Shown: positions 35,892-48,145 of the stretch, one piece after another
Numbering within the stretch: position 1 is the first letter of the stretch
How the letters are laid out: every line of letters starts with the position of its first letter
Assembly: GCA_030077755.1 (NCBI GenBank)
Contig: JAQJZZ010000014.1
Coordinates: 930,001 to 994,000 of the forward strand
From: Filosporella fistucella
Taxonomy: Eukaryota; Ascomycota; Leotiomycetes; Helotiales
DNA length: 64,000 nucleotides
Reading direction: 5' to 3'
The notes under the pieces: model-generated
Database searches by the model: none
The model's input: only the letters and a program-made list of their open reading frames with translations
What the model was told of the DNA's origin: nothing
Made by a program: the position numbers and the translations under genes

Positions 35892-38800
35892 CTATGCTAC
35901 AACTGAACTAGCACCACCGCGTCTCTTTGGGTTACTTCGTCCAGGACGCTTTTTTGGCTTGGATTGTTGGTCGCTGCCTTCAATGTATTTCAGAAGTTCG
36001 TCAATACTTCTTGAGTCCATTCCTTCCATGGGATGCCTTGGTGTACGACCTGATGTTGCTTCAGCGGTCTGTCCCACTTGTGGTTGTGGATGAGTCTGTC
36101 CCAACGTGACGCGTGGCGAAATTCTAACTCCAGCACGGATACGGCGAGCTTGGACATCCTTTGCATGTTTAGCAATGGAGACAGCGTTTTGGGTAAGCTG
36201 TTCGAGCCAGCTTTCCGCCTCCTTGGTATTTTTGTCATTTGGCCCAAGCTCGTTGAGGAATATATTATAAGAATCACGCATACGTGCGACGGCACCCTTT
36301 GCATCTTGGTCCAAAGCCAATGCCTGAGCCAATTGGAAGAGAAGCGTCGCAGCGTTGACTGAGGTCTTGCCATAGATACCCTCACAAATGCGAAGCGACT
36401 CTTCGAACCACAAACGAGACTCGTGGAACTCCTTCAAGTTCTGCAACATCACCGCTGCATTGTTGATGGTCGTAATAGAATCCGGGTGGTTAGGTCCGAA
36501 TATGATCTTCCATAGACCCAAGGCATGTCTGACATACACTAAAGCTTGCTTGGTCTCTCCACTCTGGTGCTCGAAAAGAGCCAGGTTTAAGTAGCTTAGG
36601 AGTGTCTCAGCATTGTCAACACCAAGAGTCCTCTCAGACACAATGATAGCCTTTCGAGCAAGCTCCACGGCGGCGTCCTTCTCTTCCAATTGGAAGTAAA
36701 GCATCGAGAGAGTGTTGTATACTCGAGCAACCTCTGGGTGGATGATACCGTAAATTTGCTCGTGGAGGGAAAGAGACTCCAGGAGAAGTTCTTGGCCAAG
36801 CTTCTTCTGGTTTTGCATAATCGAGATCCGACCAGCTTCGAGGGCTTCCTCGGCCAGTGCACTCCTTGGAGAGGCTTCCTTGATGATTGGAACAATGTTC
36901 ACAATGTCATCAGCCACGAAAGTATGTGGAGTAGAGGCATGCGAGGAGGCGATAGACGCTGGCGAGCCATCACGAGCCTTGTTCTTCTTCTTCTTGCTGC
37001 TTGTACTAGTCCCATTTGCACCGTTCTCCTTGGCGGCAGTGCCGATGGGCACTGCGGCCTCATTGGAGACACCATTCTGCTGGCTTGTGAAGCGATACTC
37101 CTTCAATTCCAGTTGCAGTCCAAGCTTCAACGAAATATCACGGAGCAACTGAATGGGCTTGATATTGGCTACCCAAGCTTCGTCGATCTTATATTGATAG
37201 CGTTTCAAGATCTGCGCCTCGATCTCTTCTTTCAAAGAGGCTGGTGTAACATTGCGGAAGCTAAGATCAGCCTCAGGGTAGAGCGCAGCAATGCTCTCAT
37301 CAATGTCTGCCTTTGGCTTCTGGTTGAGGCCGGTACCGAGCAAGCAATTGAGGAGGTGTGAGACACAGGCAGTGGTAAGTGGAATGGGAAGATATCGAAG
37401 ATAGTTTCCGGCCGCATGTTTAAATCCACGAGCTACCATCTCTTGGATGCAGAGTATGCGCAGCGACTCGAGTCTCTGTCCTTCTGCCAGAGTGGCAAGT
37501 TTGCCAAGATATCTGATGTTGATACCGCGCTTGTGAAGCAATCTGCTCAGAGATTGCCCATCCATAGGAAATCCGACATCACCTTCTTTCAGGTCGTTGA
37601 CAACCTCTGGAAGGATGGCAGTCCTGAGGTACTCGCAAGCCTGTCTGACATCTTCTTCATCTTGTGCCCATTGCTCCTTTTCAGCCTCTGTTTGTGGTGC
37701 TTGTCCACTGAAGGCGTCAGGATTTAGAGAGAAGTTGAAGTCCGAAATGTCAATTCTTTCCTTGTCCAACTCGGCAGCTTTATCGGCGACAGCTTCCTCA
37801 TTGGTTTTGGAAACAGCAGTCTCGTCGTCCGAGCTCTCTTTCTTTTCACCATCTTGCTCTGCAGTCTCTCCCTCGATTTTCTTGGCTTCAGAAGAATCAG
37901 CGTTGGCTTGTCGTCTCTTATCCAACTCTCCATTTACCCATCCACGCATCTTCGTCTTCCAGTATGCGTCAATAAGTTCGGGCCTCAACACCGTCATTCT
38001 GTGAGGATAGGCACTCTTGCTTGCGCCATTGACTTGTTCGGGACTGCTGATTGCAGTCCCATATTCTTCCATCCAAGTGATGTCAAGTGGAGTTATTCTG
38101 TACAAGTCAAGAACATACTTCCTACCATCCGTGCCGAGAAGGCCCTTGGTTTCAACACTACCCTCAAGTTCATGTCGCTTGCCTTCCTTGTCCCAAACTG
38201 CATGCTTTTTGACCTTCAACGCCTTGGAAAGCTTTTCGAAAGCAGGAACGAACTTTTCGTCAGAAGCAACGACCTCTTTACCATCTACAGCACCATAGTC
38301 AATCTGGTTCTCGCCAGGCTCTCGTTGTTTGAATATTCCGGGTACAATACTTTGACCCACAATACGCTTGCCCAAGTAATCAACGACAACGGTACCCGGT
38401 GTAAATAGTCCGTCGATATCGAGTTGATTCACCATTCTTACACCCATGACATCTTTGCCTGTGGCAACCCTAGCAGCCTCATCCCCACCTTCTGTAGCAA
38501 AAGTTCCAACACCGTCTGCGCCGAAAGAAAAGAATATGTTGTTGTACACAAAGATTTGGGCGTCTTTACCCTCAGTGGGGTTCAAGGGTGCGACCTCACC
38601 TCTAGCAATAAGGACTGCACCTCTTGCAGCAGCTTCGTTGTAGTCAGCGAACAGCTTGGAAGTCAAGCGTTCACGGAATACCCGATCTTGAACGGTATCC
38701 TTTGGCAACTCTCGGGTAGACTGAAATTCCTCATTCCAATCCCGCAGGGTGTCGGCATTCTCGATACCTGTGATCAAGTAGCTCTCTTGAGTTCGTGTAA

Positions 38801-40005
38801 TGTCTGCTTGATGCGCGACAAGAGGCGAGGTAGAGCTGGGCACAATCCATGGACTAGCCGGAGTGGCATTGGTTATTTGGAAATGGGCCAGTGGCTCTTT
38901 CGAGTTGTTATACTCTTGGAGCTTGAGGAATGAGTCCTCAAAGCTGGTCGATATGTCATGGAGTAATGTCAACAGCGAATGTGCCGAATATGCCTTTGGA
39001 GCTCCTCGGGGGAATGGATCAAATTTGCCATTCGTGGATTTGTTGACATAAAAGCCAGAAATATGGGAAGTGATCTGATATTGTTCCCCTTCATTCGTGG
39101 TGGCCAAAAGATATAGAAGATGGCCTTTTTGTCTTAGGTGGTAAGGTGGTGGGTTCCAAGGAGACACGGATATCGATTTTATGGTCTTTGGTGCCGCCTC
39201 TTGCACAGCAGGCAAAAGACTAGAGAGTACACCTGGAGCTTGGAAGTCATATCCTGACATTGCGTGTGGGCCCTCAAATTCAGACGCCGTCACTGAGTCA
39301 TGGAGGGAAAGACCAGATAGGACGCCATGAAGAGTGTCCGTTCGATCTCCAGCAGCACCGATCAGATCTCGTATTCTAACAACATGTAGTCTTGCCTCCT
39401 TTTCAGTATATGGATCCTCGATGAGAGTCAATTCGGACTCAGATGTTAGATCTTTGACCTCGGATATTTGGATGAAGTCATTAATTCTCTCTCCTTTATG
39501 TTCGAGGTGGAAACACGAGTATTGGAATGTGCCAGGGGTTTCGATAATCGATTGTCGTACATCATGGATCGCTTCTTGGGTGGAAACCTATATCAATGAG
39601 CATTTGCACCAGCATGCCCGGCACGATAGGGGCAGGCCCACCATAATTTGCATCTTTTTAGGGGCATGAGGCAGGTGGATTGTCAATTGAAAAATTGCTA
39701 GAGACAGTTAGTATAACGTTCTCCAGTACTACTAAGATTTTGTTTATTGGGCACAATGGTCACTTACTCTCGCCGCCCTGATCACCTCCAGCTTCTCCCT
39801 CCTCAGTGCCATTGGAGGTCGCATGATCGTTGCTAACAGCATTTGAGGAATCCGCTGGAACGTCAGGGGCGTTGTCTACAGACACAAAATGTCAGCAAAA
39901 CACTCAATGATTTGGTTAAAAGCTATTTTGAGCTATTCGACGGATTGTAGGGCGATGGAAAGACTTACCGGATGGTTTGTCGTTTGTGTCATTACTTGCG
40001 GCCAT
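35892..40005 (-). CDS. CLU1: Clustered mitochondria protein Clu1 (TIF31)
   Basis: Large cytosolic RNA-associated protein needed for normal mitochondrial distribution; it also co-purifies with eIF3. Exons: 39969-40005, 39768-39875, 39642-39697, 35892-39587, total 3897 nt and 1298 aa. Domains: ubiquitin-like N-terminal CLU_N (about residues 50-130, QLTIHLPHAPKKMQIMV then DVRQSIIETPGTFQYSCFHL); the TEKEARLHVVRIRDLIGAAG hinge; the central Clu domain (around DWNEEFQSTRELP and the DYNEAAARGAVLIARGEVAP segment); an acidic/Lys linker; and C-terminal TPRs (VARVYNTLSMLYFQLEEKDA, AETLLSYLNLALFEHQSGET). The tail is basic and Pro/Arg-rich. The three small 5' exons are joined by GTAAGT, GTAAGT and GTGGGC donors, the last weak but dictated by CLU_N continuity. 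Divergent from the unknown 954-aa gene. Confidence 0.94.
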
Positions 40006-40486
40006 TTTCCAGAATTGTAAATGTCAAATTGAGAGGTTAACAACAGCAACGTAAAGATGGGATATGTGCAGACGAAAAAAGAGAGACTTTGATTTTGTTA
40101 CAAGGAGAGAAATGTGAATTGGTATGGGGGAGAAAGTTTAGGGAGAAGATGCTATGACGGACCAGATTTTTTTTGAAGGTCGGATCTTCCCGGTACAGCA
40201 GGCTAGCCCGGCAGAAACCCCTGTCTGTTTCGATTGTTTACACTGTTCTGCCGATTCCGCTCCCGCATGAACCATTCAAATGATGCTTCAATACTGTCAT
40301 CCCAGTGAATTTATTCAGCTGTGCAACATTTGCTTTCTTTTGGAAGCACATTGCCCCAACACTTATCAGTATTCGTACAATAAATTTTGCTTATTTGCTA
40401 TGCAGTGCCCCATTGCATTCAGGGGTAAGATTTTGATGACTTTTATGTTTTGTTTACTTTACTGACTATGTAGAACTTCTATTATC
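40006..40486. promoter_or_regulatory. Divergent promoter region (CLU1 / 954-aa gene)
   Basis: 480 bp between divergent starts, with an A/G-rich CLU1 leader. No specific element assigned. Confidence 0.55.
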
Positions 40487-43351
40487 ATGGCCGGAGCATT
40501 TGCAATAAACAATAGCCCACAAACATTTACATCCGTCCAAAGACGAGAATCCACCCTCAACACACGCAGACTTCATGCAGATCAGGAGAAAGAATGGACA
40601 GCTTCCCGGTGCAACCGTCTGCTTCGAGCTTTGACATCCAGAGTTGCAATTCTCACCAAGGAAATATCTCGATACTCCTCTGCTCCCACCAAAGATAGCC
40701 ATTGCTGTAGGAAACCCCAGTCAGAGGATGCTGACTGGATTGGAGGAAAGAAGAGAGTACGGCGTACATATACCAATAGAGCTGTCAGAAATGGCCCCAG
40801 TGAAAAAGGTTCCCAAGGAGGCGCCCAAAAGTTGCCTCCAAAGAAAGGTAGAGTGTCGCTGAATCCGGGAGAAGTAACGATTTCCACACCACTACTTGCT
40901 CGTGTAAGAGACAATATCTTTCTGGGAGAAGGCCCCGCATTAGCAGAAAACCTACCCAACAACGAACACATTACGAACAGCCAATATTGCAGAACACACC
41001 CTTCACTAGGACCTAGCGACCGAACTTTCCAACTTTCAGCAACATTACGGGAATTGAGACACAAATTAACAAGTGCCCGATATACAACTTACGAAGGCAT
41101 ATATAATGGATTGGAAGCATTACTTCGGACCACGAATGAGGATATGCCAATATGCCCTCGCAAAGGGGTTAGACCACTGGTCTCTATGGCTTTGAGAGCT
41201 GTTCCGCGGTACATTGCCGATCAGGAACAATTACTTCAAGTCCATATCGAAAAGACAGGGAAGAGATCAGCTATACAGAGCAGAGATATATCCTCGGAAA
41301 TTTACGATGAATTGGAATCTTTTGGGACTAGTAATGGCTGGAAAAATCTCAGAACTGTTGTTAGGAAGCATGGAGTCCAAGTTATCGGTGATGCTATCAA
41401 GGCAGGCTTGCTGGACGTGGAATTCTGTGCTGCTCTCGTCACACTTTGCATGCACAATTCCGCTCTTGATGAGGCCGAGTCTCTGCTGTCATCCTTATTG
41501 AACTCAGCCCAATTTCCATCTCCGACAACCACTTATGAAACTGCAACCCGCCCGTTCGCTATGCTTCGAAAATTCACTCAGCATACCGGCAGAGAGTCTT
41601 TTCAGTATAGATTGCTGTCAGATTTGATTGCAACTGGAGCTTTACCTACCCAATGGCTGGCAACTAAGGAGTTTGGCTCGATTTGGACGGAGGTTGTTCA
41701 GTCTCTATTTACGAATCGTTTGGACTATGATGCTCTTTGCCTGCTGTCCGCTTCTATATCTCAACTCTGCAGAATTAGCTCACGTAATAATACTTCAAAT
41801 GAGGGCGATCATGCTGTCACTGAAGCCTCCAAAAATACTCTCTCGAGTATACTTGCCATTGTTTCCTCTATCGTTATTCTCAGCAAGGAGAGGGAATCCT
41901 CTGCCAGTCAAGAGCGGCGACAATGTGCCTTCAGCTACAAGCATATTACAACCCTACTTGGCAGCTGCTGGGCAGAGTATAGAAACGCGCAGACAACATT
42001 CGAATCTCAAATCGTTCTGCTGCTTTTGGCCAATATACTTGTTCAGCATGAGGAAGTTGACGTTGCTGATATCGAAGCTTCATTCGTCCAGCCGCTACTT
42101 GCTCAGCTTCAATCATCATCTGGAGGAGGTGGCCTGTCTCCAACGTATAGTCAAGCTGCTTTATTCATTTGCCGTGTTGCTCAATGTTGTGGGAAAGCCT
42201 CGTTTACATCTGGATTCGATCACCTACAGCATTTCCATCTCCTGATGGAAGCTTTGGCCCAAAATACCGCCAGTGGTAATCTGATGAAAGGTTTGATTGT
42301 CGATAGTGCACTGGCATTCGCACAGAAAGTCCCGGATCGGGACCACCTCGATTACGCTGCAAATATGGACGCCAAGTTTTGTACTAGGGGATTTGACTCC
42401 GATTCTAGCTTGCACAATATATCAGTTGGCGATAGCGATGAGGACGAAGGATGTGGATTCAGATGGGAGGAAGGTATAGGAGAATGGGTAACTGCCACAC
42501 CTGCTGCATCCAGAGGCAAGAGGAAGTATATGATGGACGACACGGAGGAGGGCTCCGAGTGTGATACACCATACCGACCACCGCCAAATTTGCGGCGAAG
42601 AGTAGAACAAGAATTGCATTCAGTAGAACGAGAGGAAAGCTGCTTGTCGGATGTTTCAGATATGGGGAGTGATATGGCATCAAGAGAGAACATATCATAT
42701 GCTACTCAAGTACATTCATACGCAGATGGAGAGGATGCATCCAGCAGCGAGGATCCGGATGTCGTCGACCCATCAATTTCAGAGAGCGAGGACGAGCTGG
42801 GTGGTGACTCTTCACAGCAATTCAGTTCACAGTCAAACACTTCAATTACGACCGAGGATCCGTTCAACCAAGACACATCTCTCACCGATGATGGCTTTGA
42901 CTTTGACCACTCTTCGATCTCACTTCAGAAATCTATTTCGAGCCCTCATCCAAACAATGTTCCACGCGTGCCAAGGTTGAATCGTAAGATATTTCAAGAC
43001 AACGATAGCTGGCAGCTGTTCGAAGATTCCGCTTTGTCCAATTCATCATCGGTACCGAGCGAAGATAACGATAGCCGCCGTGAGTTCATTGACCGTGCCC
43101 CAAGATTGGGAAGAAGAGCTCTTCGATCGAGTCAGACTTGGCGGTTGTTTGATGAAAGTGATGACGAGCTTAGCTCTCTCTCGGTATCATCCCATGGGAG
43201 TCAAGCCTTGCGAGATGTAACAAACACGGGAACGTCAAATGCTCGGCGTCAACGTCACAACAGGACCTCTTTGATACCTACGAAGAGGATTTCCACCCGG
43301 TTATTGGCACCTGGTATTAGCAGCGACAGCGAAGACGAACTTTGTATTTGA
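40487..43351 (+). CDS. Unknown 954-residue protein with acidic, Ser-rich C-terminus
   Basis: Single long exon, certainly coding by length and codon texture, but no family recognised. Residues 1-60 are basic/helical (RRLHADQEKEW, RCNRLLRALTSRV). Residues 80-140 carry a basic patch that could act as a nuclear signal (KKRVRRTY, KLPPKKGR). Residues about 175-620 look like a helical, possibly repeat-forming core (ALLRTT, LVTLCMHNSALDEAESLLSS, LLLLANILVQHEEV). From about 640 the chain is disordered, acidic and Ser-rich (DSDEDEG, SESEDELGGDSSQ, ending SSDSEDELCI). Near residues 826-860 and 870-905 a motif is duplicated: P-R-L-x-R-[KR] followed after a short gap by W-x-L-F-[ED]-[DE]-S. A nuclear or chromatin-linked role is a guess from composition. 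Shares a divergent promoter with CLU1. Confidence 0.75.
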   Translation: MAGAFAINNSPQTFTSVQRRESTLNTRRLHADQEKEWTASRCNRLLRALTSRVAILTKEISRYSSAPTKDSHCCRKPQSEDADWIGGKKRVRRTYTNRAVRNGPSEKGSQGGAQKLPPKKGRVSLNPGEVTISTPLLARVRDNIFLGEGPALAENLPNNEHITNSQYCRTHPSLGPSDRTFQLSATLRELRHKLTSARYTTYEGIYNGLEALLRTTNEDMPICPRKGVRPLVSMALRAVPRYIADQEQLLQVHIEKTGKRSAIQSRDISSEIYDELESFGTSNGWKNLRTVVRKHGVQVIGDAIKAGLLDVEFCAALVTLCMHNSALDEAESLLSSLLNSAQFPSPTTTYETATRPFAMLRKFTQHTGRESFQYRLLSDLIATGALPTQWLATKEFGSIWTEVVQSLFTNRLDYDALCLLSASISQLCRISSRNNTSNEGDHAVTEASKNTLSSILAIVSSIVILSKERESSASQERRQCAFSYKHITTLLGSCWAEYRNAQTTFESQIVLLLLANILVQHEEVDVADIEASFVQPLLAQLQSSSGGGGLSPTYSQAALFICRVAQCCGKASFTSGFDHLQHFHLLMEALAQNTASGNLMKGLIVDSALAFAQKVPDRDHLDYAANMDAKFCTRGFDSDSSLHNISVGDSDEDEGCGFRWEEGIGEWVTATPAASRGKRKYMMDDTEEGSECDTPYRPPPNLRRRVEQELHSVEREESCLSDVSDMGSDMASRENISYATQVHSYADGEDASSSEDPDVVDPSISESEDELGGDSSQQFSSQSNTSITTEDPFNQDTSLTDDGFDFDHSSISLQKSISSPHPNNVPRVPRLNRKIFQDNDSWQLFEDSALSNSSSVPSEDNDSRREFIDRAPRLGRRALRSSQTWRLFDESDDELSSLSVSSHGSQALRDVTNTGTSNARRQRHNRTSLIPTKRISTRLLAPGISSDSEDELCI

Positions 43352-46288
43352 TCAATGGTGCTTCTAGTTGCTTATCACGAAGATCGAAACCATAGACGCC
43401 GGAACGTATGCTTTTGGAGGGAGATGTTTCGATGTGGTGGTGTGTTTTGGCGATCCACGTATACAGCATCAAATATTGTGAGTGTTGGATAAAAATCCTT
43501 TATGCCGACGTCACCTTGCAAAGCATATCTCACGTCTGATCGTCTCCTCGTCTCCTCGGTCCCGATATTGTACAGAATTGTCGCCTTACAGACATGTCAA
43601 GCCACTGGTGGTACAATGGTTGTCTCAGAAGGGAGGAGGGGCCTTCCAAGCAGCTGCGGCAAGCGCACGTCCAGAGTGTGGCTTCGCATGATGGAATGCG
43701 TGGCCATATGTATGCGTCCATCATCTCATGTTTAGAATTCGTAGGCACAGGACACAGACGATAAAAGTACTCAATGTGAATAGACATCCTGGCAATCCGG
43801 CTGCAGCTGCCTCTGCACTTGCACCACATGTTGGAATGTCACTCTTCAGACCACGATGTCACTGATCGGGCCATTTACAACGTCAGTCGATCAGTCGATC
43901 ATATGTAGAAACAAATGCAAATACTTGATAACGGTGAAACTTCAGATAGGCAGCAAAATCAAGAAAAGGGGAATCTTTTGTAATTGTGAAGTTCTGTGCA
44001 TATTCGCAATTTCGCAAAGAGTCAACCGGCTCATAATATAATTTAAACTCTTGCACCACGAGTAGAAAAGACAAGCTTCGAATCCTTCTAATTAAAGCAC
44101 CTACAGCAATTAAACCCTATATACAATATAAATCAAATTCAATTCAATTCAATTCAATCGAGACTAGAGAGTCTGGACCCGCTCAGCCCTGCACAAAGCC
44201 TCGAAACTGGGAAGCACAAAGTCAAAGTAGATTGGTGGTTCTCTCCATACCTGGGGTCAATCTACTTGACACTCTTCACTGTCGAAGCAATCTTCTGCGG
44301 AGACGGCTTTGAAGCGCAGTGACATTTCTTGGATAGAAGATTGGATTTGCGTATTTTTTTCAATTTCGTTATCGTGCACCTGTATCTGTCCGGTACAGTC
44401 CTGTAGCGTTCAGACACCCTCCCCCTCCCTCCCGCCAGCCTCTCGATCACCTGCAGCAAGAGCAGCAGATAGAGTGCTTACAAGCGTTTCGCCGACCTCA
44501 AGGCGTTTGAAGCCTCTTCTTGGCATATTTCGATTTGATCAGTTCATCAAGCTTCAGAGTGGGGACGTGGAGACGGAGAAATTTATGGATTTTTCGTCAG
44601 GTAGATTGGGTGGTTAATATTAGAGAGTTGGTGGTTCATTTCTGGGGGGACGAGGGATTGTTTCAGTTGGTGTGTAGCGACTGGATTGAAGGTAGATGTC
44701 TTTATTTTATTTTATTTCATTTTTTGCTCAGGATAGACAGGCTTTTCAAACGTTATGAGAGCTCGGAGGGCAGGGAGCTCGGGGACTTCTCTCGGGTGCA
44801 GTTGTCGTTGGGGTTGTGTGACGAGCGATTCAGATGAAGTGGACGTTGAGTTCGTAGGGCGAGTCGGGAGATATTCTGTTGATTGTTCAAACAGTGAAAT
44901 GTGGAGAGCGGGAAGTGGGTGGGATGGGTTTGTAGATGGTTGAGTGTTACGATTGAAGGTTATGGTGAAGCAACTGCTGACAACTGCTTACGAAGTGGAG
45001 GATGAATCAGGTGTTGCTAGACCGTGAGGTTGAAGCTGTAGCTGCTGATGAAGATGATGATGAGAGAGATGAGGGTTGAAGGTTTTCATTCGCTGTCTGT
45101 TGCTTTCGTTTGATGAGTCTGGACCTGGAATTGCTGTTCTTTGCGTGGTGATTCGCTATATGTTTGTAAGTTGTACGCTCCGTACCTGCTTGCGGCGCCG
45201 CCGTCCCCTTGATCCCGAATCGACGGGCTCAGGGGTAAGTTGGCAGGATAGCAGGATAACGCCAGGCGTGCCACTGCATCTGAAACGACCATCTCTCATC
45301 CTCCACAGTCCACCACCATCCACTCCATTTGGCATTCAGGCTTCGTTCTCTCATCACCAATCCCAGATCATTTCTCTGTTTCTTCCTTGACGGCCGTTGC
45401 GAATTTGTTTCCTCGTCTCACTCATCCCAGGCCCATAATGGACGTCTGTATGATGTGCCGTATGAACAGTACACACAATACGGAGTAGGTATCTTGCTCT
45501 TCTCCACACACACCGAACGTTGGAAGTCCTCAATTCTCTAGGACAACGCCCCGACACACGCCGCGCGGAGAGTAGGTCGTGACGACCCCTTTGCTAGCCA
45601 GATGCCAATGCTCTATGCCAACTCCCTCATCCCGTATCCCGGTAGTCTCTTCTCCCAGCCCTGAACCAGATCTCCACTCTCCGAAAATAATGTCTCTGAT
45701 CGCTCCCTACTTGCTTGCTGTTGCACTCGGGAACTTCATAGTGGCGCAGATAAGGTGCATACATAGTCACTGTAGTGCGCTTCTCGAACGCAGGGGCAGA
45801 AATCTGCTAAACATAATAGCTGTGCTACTACCCGCCAATCCCTTCCTCTTACTCTCTCCCAATCTAACTGTTTGTTTTCTCTAAATCTCTTTCCTTCGAT
45901 TTGATTCAGAACCTGCTGTGCTTGGAACCCTTTGTCATTTTCATACAGAGCCGTCACAGGCAGTATCTCACTGCACTGTTCCCCTCTGTTCGATACTTAC
46001 AGTACTCTAAGAGAGACTGCACGATATCGACCACTTCCACACGCTTTGGACACGCCTTTTCACGAAACGACCTCGAAGTCTTATACAGAGCACCTGCTCT
46101 TTGAATCTTCTGTCCACTGCTGGTCATCTACAGAAAATTCTATTCCATTCCTTGTTTCGACGGTCGCATTTTCGAGACTCAGCCTCGATCGATTTATTGT
46201 TGGATACACGACTATTGTTGGACAATTGCCAGTACTCGATTCGATCTTTATATTCTATTCTTTGAACATTATTCATACATACTTTGTC
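43352..46288. other. Long intergenic region upstream of the ferric reductase gene (2.9 kb)
   Basis: No supported gene. On the minus strand 44600-45100 is pyrimidine-rich like a leader, and a small frame starts at 44526 (MPRRGFKRLEVGETL) just before a GTAAGC donor, but no convincing downstream exon exists. On the plus strand the ferric reductase frame stays open back to 45932, yet those 119 residues look like translated leader. The region also includes an AATTC pentamer repeat at 44136-44158. Confidence 0.45.
44136..44158. repeat. AATTC pentamer microsatellite
   Basis: Four to five tandem AATTC units, pure apart from the ends. Confidence 0.8.
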
Positions 46289-48145
46289 ATGTCTTCCTCA
46301 ACTCGATTCATGGCTGTCTTAGCCCTCGCAAAAATAGTAGCAGGAGCTGCACCACCAGCCGCAACAGGAGCAGCTGCAGTCGCAGCAGCTAAAGCAAAAC
46401 AGGATGCCAACAACGCGAATCAAGATTTCTACGACTACATCTTCATCATTTGTGGGGCGCTGACAGTTTTCTTCATTGTGTGGAGGATATCACTCGAATC
46501 TGTCAAATATATCCGGAAGGTGGCTTGTCTCAACAATGATAGTCAAGTCTATTTCAGCCGCCCATCAGGGAAATTTGCCAGCTTCAAGAAGCATTTCCTA
46601 TATGCCCCCATCTTCAGCAAAAGACATAACAGAGAGATCCAGATGTCGTCGGCGCTGAATGTTGGAACACTCCCAACGAGATTTCAACTCCTCTTCCTCG
46701 CTGCTTACTTCGGAACGAACGTTGCTTTCTGTGTCTTGAGCATTGATTTCAGTGGCGCTTTTGCATCAGTCGCTTCTCAATTCAGAAACCGTACAGGCAT
46801 TCTTGCTGTTGTAAATATGGTAATACATTTCTTTCATCGTCACGTGGACATTTACTGACAATAGCAGGTACCTCTCTTCATCATGGCTGGACGAAATAAC
46901 ATATTAATCAAATGGCTAAACATGTCATTTGATACCTTTAACTTGTTGCACAGGTGGTTTGGACGTATTGTGGTCTTGGAATCTGTAGCTCACACGGCAG
47001 CATGGGCAGCAAACGCTGGGAAGACCGGTGGGTGGGCAGCTATTCAAAAGGGTATCACTCTGGATCCGATGAAGATGTGGGGTTTCATTGCAACTGTCGC
47101 TTTCGTCGCTATCAGCATTCAAGCTAGCTCCATCCTCCGCCACGCATTCTACGAGACCTTCAAATATCTCCACATCGCTCTGGTCATCCTCGTCATCATC
47201 GGCATCTGGTACCATCTCAAGCTGGCCGACTTGCCACAAATCACCCTTCTCTGGGGAGCCATTGGCATCTGGGTTGCGGAACGTGCCATGCGAGTTATCA
47301 TTGTTCTCTACCGTAACGGAGGTGGATCAACCGCTGTCGTGGAAGCTCTACCTGGAAACGCTTGCCGAGTTACAATAGATATGCCCCGCCCATGGACCTT
47401 CAAGGCCGGACAACACGCATATCTATATATGCCATCCATTGGACTCTGGACTTCCCACCCCTTTTCCGTTGCTTGGTCCGATGATGCAGAAAAGTTGGAC
47501 AGCGAGAAGCTAGCCATGAACCGCCAAGACATCCTCGCCATGAAGCACACCAGCATCTCATTCATCATTCGCGAACGAACCGGATTCACCAAGAGCCTGT
47601 TCAAGAAAGCAGAGGCTGCTCCAGATGGAAGATTCGTTGCTAAGGTATTCGCCGAAGGACCATATGGAGGCATGCATCAGATGACTTCATATGGCACCGT
47701 CATGCTATTCGCAGGAGGAGTTGGAATCACACATCAAGTACCCATCGTCCGCTCTCTTGTAGCAGGCTACGCCAACGGCACAGTCGCAGCCCGCAAGATT
47801 GTCCTCGTCTGGATCATCCAATCCCCAGAACACTTGGAGTGGATCAGACCATGGATGACATCTATCCTCGCCATGGACAAGCGCAGAGATTGTCTTCGTA
47901 TCATGCTCTTCGTTAGCAGACCTCGCTCTACCAAGGAGATCCACAGCCCATCCGCTACAGTACAAATGTTCCCTGGCAGACCCAACATCGAGACTCTCCT
48001 CGATCAAGAAATCGAAAATCAAGTCGGTGCCCTTGGTGTCTCCGTCTGTGGCAGTGGAGCCCTCAGCGACGATGTCCGAAAAGCTTGTCGTGACCGCCAA
48101 CACTATTCCAATCTTGATTTCGTGGAGGAAGCGTTCTCCTGGTAA
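46289..48145 (+). CDS. Ferric/cupric reductase, plasma membrane type (FRE family)
   Basis: Transmembrane flavocytochrome b that reduces Fe(III) or Cu(II) at the cell surface for high-affinity uptake. Exons 46289-46819 and 46868-48145 (48-bp intron), 1809 nt and 602 aa. The Met at 46289 was chosen because it starts a signal peptide (STRFMAVLALAKIVAGAAPP); the frame extends further upstream but looks like leader. Seen: an N-terminal lumenal part, the ferric-reductase transmembrane domain with paired haem histidines (LHRWFGRIVVLESVAHTAAW and LRHAFYETFKYLHIAL), the FAD-binding HPFSVAW, the NADPH-binding GGVGITH and a late CGSGALSDDVRKA. The order matches FRE1/FreB-type fungal reductases. No iron-uptake partner (ferroxidase, permease or siderophore gene) lies nearby. 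The metal preferred cannot be read from sequence. Confidence 0.91.

Noticed and set aside
43530..43829. 99-codon ATG frame with many cysteines (minus strand)
   Set aside because: No signal peptide, irregular Cys spacing and equally open opposite strand; probably chance.
44200..44526. Small minus-strand gene starting MPRRGFKRLEVGETL with a GTAAGC donor and a possible last exon at 44262-44325
   Set aside because: The intron would need an unsupported acceptor, the joined product matches nothing known, and the frame beyond the donor is short.
45932..46288. Upstream in-frame extension of the ferric reductase
   Set aside because: The downstream Met begins a clean signal peptide expected for this family; the upstream 119 residues look like translated leader.
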